A stretch of 12,685 bases of DNA, from assembly GCA_001412425.1 (NCBI GenBank), contig LKUH01000288.1, forward strand, positions 1 to 12,685, in the 5' to 3' direction. Both the position numbers and the translations under genes were made by a program. Below, one piece after another: positions 7,057 through 12,685 of this stretch; position 1 is the first letter of the stretch, and each line of letters begins with the position of its first letter. The notes below the pieces were generated by a model that saw only the letters and a list, made by a program, of their open reading frames with translations, did not search any database and was not told the origin of the DNA. The stretch comes from Candidatus Cloacimonas sp. SDB (GTDB taxonomy: Bacteria; Cloacimonadota; Cloacimonadia; Cloacimonadales; TCS61).

Positions 7057-7496
7057 TGAATAAGATAAAAGTATTATTCATCTGCGTTCATAACTCAGCC
7101 AGAAGTCAAATGGCAGAAGCTCTGTTAAATCATCTGGGTGGAGAACTGTTCCAGGTGGAAAGCGCTGGTTTAGAACCAGGGGAATTGAACCCTCTGGCTG
7201 TTGAAGCTATGTCCCAAATGGGAATCGACATCTCCAGTAAAACCACTCAGAGTGTTTTTGATCTTTTTAAAAAAGGGAAAAGTTATAACTATGTAATAAC
7301 AGTCTGTGATGAATCTCAAAGTGAAAGATGTCCCATTTTCCCCGGCAGAGTTCAGAGGCTGCATTGGAGTTTTAGAGATCCTTCAGCCCTGGAAGGTTCT
7401 TATGAAGAAAAGTTAAAGACAACCATAAAAATCCGCGACGAAATTGCAGATAAAATTCAACAATTCCTGGAACAGATAAACAAAATTATTAATTAG
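7056..7496 (+). CDS. arsC: ArsC: thioredoxin-coupled arsenate reductase (low-molecular-weight phosphatase fold)
   Basis: Expected to reduce arsenate to arsenite in the cytoplasm. The 146 residues open with the phosphatase loop CVHNSARS (Cys10 to Ser17, C-x5-R-S). Two further Cys at 84 and 92 (CDESQSERC) match the pair that shuttles the disulfide in the thioredoxin-type enzymes, although the spacing is seven residues, against six in the Staphylococcus aureus enzyme. DP at 108-109 supplies the general acid. These extra Cys favour arsenate reductase over a plain protein tyrosine phosphatase. The ATG overlaps the phoU stop by one base (TAATG), so it is translated with the phosphate genes, fitting a role in cleaning up arsenate brought in by the importer. 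No arsenite exporter or ArsR is seen nearby. A true phosphatase role remains possible. Confidence 0.88.
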   Translation: MNKIKVLFICVHNSARSQMAEALLNHLGGELFQVESAGLEPGELNPLAVEAMSQMGIDISSKTTQSVFDLFKKGKSYNYVITVCDESQSERCPIFPGRVQRLHWSFRDPSALEGSYEEKLKTTIKIRDEIADKIQQFLEQINKIIN

Positions 7497-7692
7497 TTAT
7501 AACCAGAATAATTTTAAGGAAGATCAGCTTAATTCAGAATTTTTCTGTGAAAAAAACAAAGAGTATTGTCCTGAAAAATAAGCTTGTCCAGCGATTTTTC
7601 TACTTCTTAATTCAAAATATATTTTTATTATAGCCAAGACAATTTTATTGACTCCAAAAATAACCATTTTTTTCTGTTTTCAGGAGGCAATA

Positions 7693-8184
7693 ATGAAGAA
7701 TTCACTTATTTGGATATTAGGAGCAACTTTTTTAATAATCATCAACTGCACTACCCGGGCGGATATTGAAGCTGCCAAGATACAGGTTAAAACTGTACTA
7801 GATGAATATATACAAGTATTAGAAACTGAGGACATGGAATTGTTATCAAGCATTATGGCTCATGATCCGGACATGATAAGTTTCGGTACTGATGTCAATG
7901 AGCGGATTATTGGCTGGGAAGGAATGAAAGATCTGATGCAGAAACAGTTTGCGATTACGGACAATTCTAAGTTAACGGTGAAAAATGAAGTTATCAAAGT
8001 TCATGATTCAGGCAAAGTTGCCTGGTTTTCCGAAGTTATCGACTGGGATATGGATTATCATCTAAAACCAATCAGAATTGAGGGAATCAGGCTTACAGGA
8101 GTATTGGAAAAACAGAATAATAACTGGCTGATCGTACAATTGCATTTTTCCATTCCGGTAGAAAATCCAGCTTTTCAGGGCTGA
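7693..8184 (+). CDS. Putative lipoprotein with a SnoaL/NTF2-like domain
   Basis: A 163-residue protein with a hydrophobic N-terminus ending IINC, where Cys19 may be lipid-modified; Asn just before the Cys is unusual for a lipobox, so anchoring is uncertain. Residues 25-155 look like a SnoaL-like (NTF2-fold) domain: a helical start, GWEGMKDLM in the middle, and a strand-rich end with GIRLTGVLEK and WLIVQLHFSIP, a close match to the SnoaL_3/DUF4440 type. The family includes small-molecule-binding and catalytic members, so no reaction can be named. AGGAGG at 7682-7687 strongly marks ATG 7693; an upstream in-frame TTG at 7648 has no ribosome site. The 196-base gap before it holds only weak AT hairpins (best 7573-7600) and no clear promoter. 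The gene ends directly against a barrel-gene remnant. Confidence 0.75.
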   Translation: MKNSLIWILGATFLIIINCTTRADIEAAKIQVKTVLDEYIQVLETEDMELLSSIMAHDPDMISFGTDVNERIIGWEGMKDLMQKQFAITDNSKLTVKNEVIKVHDSGKVAWFSEVIDWDMDYHLKPIRIEGIRLTGVLEKQNNNWLIVQLHFSIPVENPAFQG

Positions 8185-8438
8185 TTTCACAATTTTTAAA
8201 CAAATTAGATATCACTAACCGCTTTCCGGTCTATAAAAAATTCTCTGGAGTATTATTTTCAGCTATAGGTGATGTAAATGTCAACTGGCAAAAGACTGAA
8301 TTTTCTACCCTGAAAATTGCGGGGGGATTTGGAACAAGATATCTCCTGAACCCGGCTGAAAAGATAAATCTGAGACTGGATTTCGGTATCAGTACATATG
8401 GCTTTTCACCCTTTTTTCAGATAAGAGAAGCATTTTAG
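8185..8438 (+). pseudogene. 3' remnant of an Omp85/BamA-like outer-membrane barrel gene
   Basis: The frame that ends in TAG at 8436-8438 translates from about 8193 into 81 residues. Key pieces are NRFPVYKKFSGVLFSAIGDV, then GGFGTRYLLNPAEKINLRLD, ending in FFQIREAF. These are the last strands of the bacterial surface antigen/BamA-type barrel, where RFP-(I/V)-YK, G-x-G-x-RYLLNP, the LRLDFG strand and a terminal Phe are characteristic; the terminal Phe is the usual signal for barrel assembly. Complete relatives are several hundred residues long. The frame stays open upstream only to 8124, inside the lipoprotein gene in another frame, and contains no ATG, GTG or TTG before the homology starts. 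It is therefore best read as a gene truncated by deletion or rearrangement, with its surviving part still uninterrupted. Whether it was BamA, TamA or an Omp85-fused enzyme cannot be told. Confidence 0.75.
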
Positions 8439-8467
8439 TTAATAAAAATAGAACCTTCTTCAGAAAT

Positions 8468-8476
8468 TGATATAAT
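8468..8476 (+). promoter_or_regulatory. Candidate extended -10 promoter for the Na+/phosphate cotransporter
   Basis: TGATATAAT at 8468-8476 is a perfect TATAAT preceded by TG at the extended -10 position. No good -35 lies 16-18 bases upstream, which extended -10 promoters can do without. The predicted start near 8483 gives a leader of about 68 bases before the ATG at 8551. A second weaker option is TTGACT at 8491-8496 with TACTTT at 8512-8517 (spacer 15). Confidence 0.4.
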
Positions 8477-8550
8477 TATCTAAAAACATTTTGACTAATA
8501 TTTACTTTTTGTACTTTGGTTCTTCCTGAAATTCAAACAGGGAATAAATT

Positions 8551-10212
8551 ATGATAATGATGCTTTTTGAACTTCTGGGATCTTTAGGTATATTTTTGTT
8601 CGGTATGCGCGTGATGAGTGACGGCATCCAGAAAGTTGCCGGCGATAGAATGCAGAAAGTGCTTGATCTCATGACTCAAAATAGATTCATTGCAGTTTTT
8701 ACAGGATTTTTTATAACAGCTTTAATACAGTCCTCCTCTGCAACTACAGTGATGGTGGTCAGCTTTGTTAATGCCGGTCTTTTGACACTTTCTCAGTCTA
8801 TAGGTGTAATAATGGGTGCCAATATAGGCACTACTGTAACCACCTGGATTGTCTCATTTGTCGGCTTCAAATTCAAAATTGCAGCTTTTGCTTTACCCAT
8901 AATTGGTGTAGGACTTCCTTTTTTCCTGTCAAAGAGAAGGAAGAAAAGAGATTTTGGTGAAATTCTGGTAGGTTTTGGACTATTATTCCTGGGGCTGGCT
9001 TTTTTGAAAGAATCCGTGCCGGATATCAAACAAAATCCGGAATTATTATCATTTTTACAGAATTATACAAATCTGGGATTTCTCTCTTTTTTGATCTTTG
9101 TTGGCGTGGGTTCAGTTTTAACTATAATTGTTCAATCTTCCAGTGCAGCTCTGGCGATAACGGTTACAATGGCCTTCAAGGGCTGGATTGATTTTCCGAC
9201 CGCTGCAGCTGTAGTTCTGGGTGAGAATATCGGAACAACAGTTACAGCCTATCTGGCTTCAATTGGGACCAGTGTAAATGCCCAAAGAGCAGCACGGGCT
9301 CATTTCCTCTTCAATTTCCTGGGTGTTTTCTGGATGGCATTTATATTTAGATATTTTATTAAATTCATCTATCAGATTGCACCCTGGGACCCTTTGCAGC
9401 AGGGAAATTTTCCACTTAACCTTTCGCTGTTTCATAGTATTTTTAACATTACAAATACTTTAATTTTCATTGGTTTTATTCCTGTAATTGCTAAAATTGT
9501 TGAAAAAATGGTGAAAGCTAAACCTGGAGATATACCAGTGAAATATCAGCTTAAATATATTTCTACGGGACTGCAGGATACAGCTACCATGAACCTGCTT
9601 AATGCCAGAAATGAAATTAAAAAAATGGCTCAAATTACTGAAGAAATGTTTAATTCTTTCTTAGATGTATTTTTCCATCCGAAAGAGAAAAAAGGACATT
9701 CTGTTGAAAAGATCAAACAAATGGAAGAATTAACCGATCAGATGCAGGAAGAAATCTCCAAATATCTGGTAAAATGCTCAAACGAGGAACTCAGTGAAGC
9801 CAATGTGAAAAATGTCAATGCCTTGATGAGAATTGTGAATGAACTTGAGAATATTGCCGACAGCTGCTTCAAGCTCATCATTCTTACCCAGAGAAAATAT
9901 GACAAAAAAATTACTCTCCACGAAAAAGCTCGGGAAGAAGTCACTGATTTTTCCAATCTGGTTCTGGAGTTCATCAAGTTTTATAAAGCCAGATTAAACA
10001 AACCCTTACTGGATCAGGATCTTAACATTGCATTTCGTCTAGAACGAAAAATAAACCATTCCCGTGATAATTTGAAGAGAGCTGCTCAAAGAAGGCTGCA
10101 GTCCAACGGAAATGTTAAATCTGAACTGCTTTATATAGATCTTCTCAAAAATTTCGAACATATTGGTGATAATGCCCTTAATATTGCCCAAGCCTTGAAC
10201 AATATGACCTGA
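8551..10212 (+). CDS. Na+/phosphate cotransporter (NptA type) with a C-terminal PhoU-like domain
   Basis: A sodium-coupled phosphate carrier of the inner membrane, 553 residues. The membrane part (about 1-315) shows the inverted duplication of the family: QSSSA at 60-64 and 195-199, and GANIGTTVT (89-97) and GENIGTTVT (224-232), which form the sodium and phosphate sites. From about 340 to 550 comes a soluble helical region with PhoU-like repeats, including ELENIADSCF (431-440) and FEHIGDNALNIAQAL (535-549), a common fusion in bacterial members. AGGGA (8539-8543), seven bases before the ATG, picks the first of three closely spaced Mets. It ends four bases before the PP2C gene. In context it gives a second, lower-cost phosphate route beside Pst. 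Related YjbB-type proteins have been linked to phosphate export, so the direction of transport is not certain. Confidence 0.93.
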   Translation: MIMMLFELLGSLGIFLFGMRVMSDGIQKVAGDRMQKVLDLMTQNRFIAVFTGFFITALIQSSSATTVMVVSFVNAGLLTLSQSIGVIMGANIGTTVTTWIVSFVGFKFKIAAFALPIIGVGLPFFLSKRRKKRDFGEILVGFGLLFLGLAFLKESVPDIKQNPELLSFLQNYTNLGFLSFLIFVGVGSVLTIIVQSSSAALAITVTMAFKGWIDFPTAAAVVLGENIGTTVTAYLASIGTSVNAQRAARAHFLFNFLGVFWMAFIFRYFIKFIYQIAPWDPLQQGNFPLNLSLFHSIFNITNTLIFIGFIPVIAKIVEKMVKAKPGDIPVKYQLKYISTGLQDTATMNLLNARNEIKKMAQITEEMFNSFLDVFFHPKEKKGHSVEKIKQMEELTDQMQEEISKYLVKCSNEELSEANVKNVNALMRIVNELENIADSCFKLIILTQRKYDKKITLHEKAREEVTDFSNLVLEFIKFYKARLNKPLLDQDLNIAFRLERKINHSRDNLKRAAQRRLQSNGNVKSELLYIDLLKNFEHIGDNALNIAQALNNMT

Positions 10213-10216
10213 TGAT

Positions 10217-10972
10217 ATGTTTTATTCCCATTCTGCTTCAGAAAAAGGTTCAAAATCACCCCAGAATGAAGATTTTGTTCTAACTCCGCAGGAAATCAAA
10301 TCACTTAATTCCGATCTACTAAATAAAAAAGGTTATCTTTTCGTTCTCTGTGATGGTATGGGTGGTTATGCTGCCGGAGAAACAGCCAGCAATCTCTGCG
10401 CAAATTACCTGCTGCGAAATTATTATAAAAACAGTGGAAAAAATCCTGTATCTCTCATCTCTGAACTTATAGAAAAAATTAATAAAAAAATAATTTACCT
10501 GGGAAAGAAATATCCCGAATATTACAAAATGGGCACCACTCTCAGCAGTTTACTTTTATTCAATGACAAAGCTCAGACCCTGAATGTAGGTGACAGCAGG
10601 ATCTACCTGTTTGATCAAGAAAATCTTAGTCAGATAACCAGCGATGATTCAGTGATCTGGGAATATTTTGAGCAGGGAATTATCAGCAAGGAGCAAATGC
10701 TTACCCATCCTCTAAAAAATCTGCTCACCAGAGCAGTTGGATTAGATGCGCCTTTGATCCTCAGCCCTGAAACTCTGGAACTTCCGGAGAAATTTCTGTT
10801 TACAATTACTTCAGACGGGCTTACGGATGTAACCTCCGATCAGGAGATTGCAGCAGTTCTTAAAGAGACTGTTTCATTGCAGAATTGCTCAGATAATCTT
10901 ATCAAGCTGGCTAGACATAATAATTCAATAGATGATGTTTCAATTATACTAGTTTCCAATTATTTAAAATAA
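10217..10972 (+). CDS. PP2C-family (PPM) Ser/Thr protein phosphatase
   Basis: A metal-dependent protein phosphatase of 251 residues, the catalytic domain alone, with no membrane or sensor part. Conserved acidic motifs are in order: QNED (16-19), CDGMGG (45-50), GTTLS (106-110), GDSRIY (125-130), TRAVG (171-175), TSDGLTD (198-204) and SIDDVSII (237-244), which supply the two-metal site through Asp46, Asp200 and Asp240. The phosphate-binding Arg normally three residues before NED is replaced: the stretch reads GSKSPQNED, with Ser at that position and Lys beside it. There is no clear ribosome site; the ATG lies four bases after the cotransporter stop, which suggests translational coupling. No partner Ser/Thr kinase is in the window, so the substrate is unknown; regulation of the adjacent transporter is a guess from position only. 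Confidence 0.9.
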   Translation: MFYSHSASEKGSKSPQNEDFVLTPQEIKSLNSDLLNKKGYLFVLCDGMGGYAAGETASNLCANYLLRNYYKNSGKNPVSLISELIEKINKKIIYLGKKYPEYYKMGTTLSSLLLFNDKAQTLNVGDSRIYLFDQENLSQITSDDSVIWEYFEQGIISKEQMLTHPLKNLLTRAVGLDAPLILSPETLELPEKFLFTITSDGLTDVTSDQEIAAVLKETVSLQNCSDNLIKLARHNNSIDDVSIILVSNYLK

Positions 10973-11050
10973 TAAGAAAAACAACTTGTTACGGATAGGA
11001 AAAAATAAATCATTTCTAACACCAATCAGGAAATCAGACTCACTCCCGGC

Positions 11051-11851
11051 TTAATAAAATTTAAAGATTCTGTTCCATCTGATCTCAGAATTTTGTTTCA
11101 AAATCCCTTTCTGTTCGTAAATATAATCTCTTAAATTTGTTAAGGGAGGTTTGCCATAAGAGAAGAAAATAAACAAGGGAGTGCCGGTGATATCGCTTCT
11201 ATCCAGAAAACCCCAGTAACGGCTGTCTGCGCTTACATCTCTATTATCTCCCAGAACAAAGTATTTGTTTTCCGGTATTATCACAGGTCCCATATTATCT
11301 CTGCTACCCATGAATTTACCCTGCCATTTTAAATTACCAGAATCGCGGGGAATTATTCGGGTATCAACATATTGCTCATATCCTCTTTCAAATAGTTCCC
11401 CATTGATATATACTTTCTTATCGATAACCTCAAGAGTATCACCCGGTAATCCTATCACGCGTTTTACTACATTTTTCTTGGCATGCCATTTGAACTTCCA
11501 ATTAGCCTTATCCCAGTAAATAGGTTTAATCAATAAAACATAATTATCTCTTTTAAGCTTGGGATCAGGATCGTTGAAAGAAGGCTCCCCGGGTTCTTCG
11601 GGATCGGCAGGATATTGAAAGATCACCAGATCTTCCCTATCCGGCTCAGTAAAATAATATTTTAATCTGTCCCCATACAGGTAATCCCCGATCAACATGG
11701 TCCTTTCCATGGAGGAAGAAGGTATCTTAAAATTCTGAAATATGTAGTTTTTAATTAAAAAAGCTACGACAAAAGCGAATAAAATTGCTTCGGTGTATTC
11801 TTGAATTACGTTTTTTTTCCGTTTGATTTTTTTTTCTTTTTTCCTAAACAT
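11051..11851 (-). CDS. lepB: Signal peptidase I (LepB)
   Basis: Cuts signal peptides from exported proteins at the outer face of the inner membrane. From the chosen start it has 266 residues: a very basic N-terminus (RKKEKKIKRKK), one membrane segment at about 20-38, then the S26 catalytic domain. The Ser-Lys dyad is Ser47 in IPSSSM (43-48) and Lys130 in VVKRVIGLPGD (128-138); the late box GDNRDVSADSRYWG is at 201-214. The usual Pro two residues after SM is Arg here (SMERT). Ser and Lys are 83 residues apart, against 55 in E. coli, because of a Pro/Asp/Glu-rich and Trp-rich insertion at about 82-125. The start at 11851 is preferred over in-frame ATGs up to 11911, since AAGGA lies six bases upstream and the overlap with the preceding gene is then only eight bases. 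Confidence 0.95.
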   Translation of the reverse strand: MFRKKEKKIKRKKNVIQEYTEAILFAFVVAFLIKNYIFQNFKIPSSSMERTMLIGDYLYGDRLKYYFTEPDREDLVIFQYPADPEEPGEPSFNDPDPKLKRDNYVLLIKPIYWDKANWKFKWHAKKNVVKRVIGLPGDTLEVIDKKVYINGELFERGYEQYVDTRIIPRDSGNLKWQGKFMGSRDNMGPVIIPENKYFVLGDNRDVSADSRYWGFLDRSDITGTPLFIFFSYGKPPLTNLRDYIYEQKGILKQNSEIRWNRIFKFY

Positions 11852-12650
11852 TTTTCTTCCTTCCTGAAGTGAAAAGTTGGAATTCATCCATATTCCTGTA
11901 GTATTGATCAATAATTTTATATGAAACCGGAAGTGTGAAGATCAAACCTAATCCTAAAGGAATAATCGCAATCAAATTCAGTATTGCAATAAATATCAGC
12001 AGAAAAAAATGCTGCCATCTTGTTTCTGAACCGGCCTGGTAACTTATTTTCAGAGCTTTGTATAAGGGAATTTTTTTCTGAAGAATAAGATAAGGAACAG
12101 CAAATACAACTGCCAGCCAGTAAATAGCCAGAATTAATCTGACTAAATGCAGAATCGGATCTGTGGCCACCGACAGCAGGAAACCTGTGCATATTACTTT
12201 TAGCAGAAAATAATAGACGAGATTCATTAAAATGAATAACCACAAGTGTGGATAATATTTTAAGCCCGATAAATAATTTCGGAAAGATAATCTCGTGTTA
12301 TCTGATTTCCAGTTAAATCCAAAGGGGATTAACAGAAAAGGAACTAGAAACAGAATTACCAGATTGTTGACATAATACAATTTTGCGGTAACAAAAAATA
12401 CCAGATACAAAGTAATCAGGGTAATTATCATCAGAAAAATGCCGGTCACAGTAAATTTCAAACTTGTACTACGGAAATCTTTTATTCCATCCTGAAATAC
12501 TTTTTGAGCGGAAAGTTCATTTTTTAAGGCCTGCGTTGGTGTCCCGCAATAAGGACAGAATATAGCATGATCATCTATAACCGCATTACAGATCTTAGGT
12601 TTTTTATTGCTGGTATTCTTTTTATCTTTTATGATTCCTTTACATTTCAT
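11844..12650 (-). CDS. Zinc-ribbon multi-pass membrane protein of unknown function
   Basis: Numbered from the Met at 12650, it has 268 residues. The N-terminal 40 hold a likely zinc ribbon: Cys3, Cys21, and Cys32/Cys35 in FCPYCGTPTQ; the first pair is stretched to C-x17-C by a Lys/Asn-rich insertion, against the usual C-x2-C, so metal binding is plausible but not certain. About five or six hydrophobic spans follow from residue 66 to 250, broken by LSFRNYLSGLKYYP and a KKIPLYKALKISYQAG loop. This layout resembles uncharacterised zinc-ribbon membrane proteins; no enzyme motif is visible. GAGGG sits four bases before this ATG, whereas the in-frame ATG at 12668 has no ribosome site. The stop overlaps the lepB start by eight bases, so the two are co-translated. 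A role in the envelope or secretion is only suggested by that link. Confidence 0.75.
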   Translation of the reverse strand: MKCKGIIKDKKNTSNKKPKICNAVIDDHAIFCPYCGTPTQALKNELSAQKVFQDGIKDFRSTSLKFTVTGIFLMIITLITLYLVFFVTAKLYYVNNLVILFLVPFLLIPFGFNWKSDNTRLSFRNYLSGLKYYPHLWLFILMNLVYYFLLKVICTGFLLSVATDPILHLVRLILAIYWLAVVFAVPYLILQKKIPLYKALKISYQAGSETRWQHFFLLIFIAILNLIAIIPLGLGLIFTLPVSYKIIDQYYRNMDEFQLFTSGRKKNV

Positions 12651-12685
12651 TGTACCCTCAAAGATCATTTTTTCTGTTTTGTAGC

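Noticed and set aside
7482..7515. 9-bp inverted repeat (AAAATTATT/AATAATTTT) at the end of arsC as operon terminator
   Set aside because: The stem is only A-T pairs, the loop is 16 bases and no T-tract follows; a nearby hairpin at 7573-7600 is also mostly A-T. Neither is convincing.
7648..7692. TTG start that would add 15 residues to the SnoaL-like lipoprotein
   Set aside because: There is no ribosome site before it, and AGGAGG precedes the ATG at 7693, which also gives a proper signal peptide.
10973..11050. Bidirectional terminator between the convergent PP2C and lepB genes
   Set aside because: Only a short broken match (ATTTC with GAAAT) was found, with no G-C-rich stem or T-tract on either side.

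Overview
The window is an AT-rich bacterial chromosome segment that is almost entirely about inorganic phosphate. Reading from the left it holds: the 3' part of an outer-membrane porin gene; a Pst phosphate ABC importer with three separate substrate-binding proteins (pstS1, pstS2, pstC, pstA, pstB, pstS3); phoU; and a thioredoxin-type arsenate reductase (arsC), all on the + strand. After a short gap come a SnoaL-like lipoprotein gene, the decayed 3' end of an outer-membrane beta-barrel gene, a Na+/phosphate cotransporter carrying its own PhoU-like domain (nptA type), and a PP2C-family protein phosphatase, also on +. The right end is a two-gene minus-strand unit: a zinc-ribbon membrane protein followed by signal peptidase I (lepB). 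No RNA gene, insertion sequence or CRISPR array was seen.

The organism is Gram-negative (porin, several lipoproteins, an outer-membrane barrel remnant ending in Phe). Low GC, the style of the outer-membrane proteins and the 1-8 nt gene overlaps are compatible with the Fibrobacteres-Chlorobi-Bacteroidetes superphylum, for example Cloacimonadota-like bacteria. This is inference only, because no rRNA or other phylogenetic marker is present.

Region 1-7496 reads as a full phosphate path across a two-membrane envelope. It has a porin in the outer membrane, a soluble periplasmic PstS, two lipid-anchored PstS proteins from two subfamilies, the PstC/PstA channel, the PstB ATPase and the PhoU brake, with ArsC to reduce arsenate that enters by the same route. 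A strong intrinsic terminator sits inside the operon, between pstS1 and pstS2, so the porin and first binding protein can be made in excess over the membrane complex. pstS3 may start a second unit with its own promoter.

Region 7497-10972 holds a second phosphate entry route (Na+-coupled, with a fused PhoU domain) followed after 4 bases by a PP2C phosphatase. The 8185-8438 gap is not empty: it encodes about 81 C-terminal residues of an Omp85/BamA-like barrel with no usable start codon. No histidine kinase, response regulator, alkaline phosphatase or arsenite pump is encoded here, so how phosphate is sensed and where arsenite goes cannot be told from this window.
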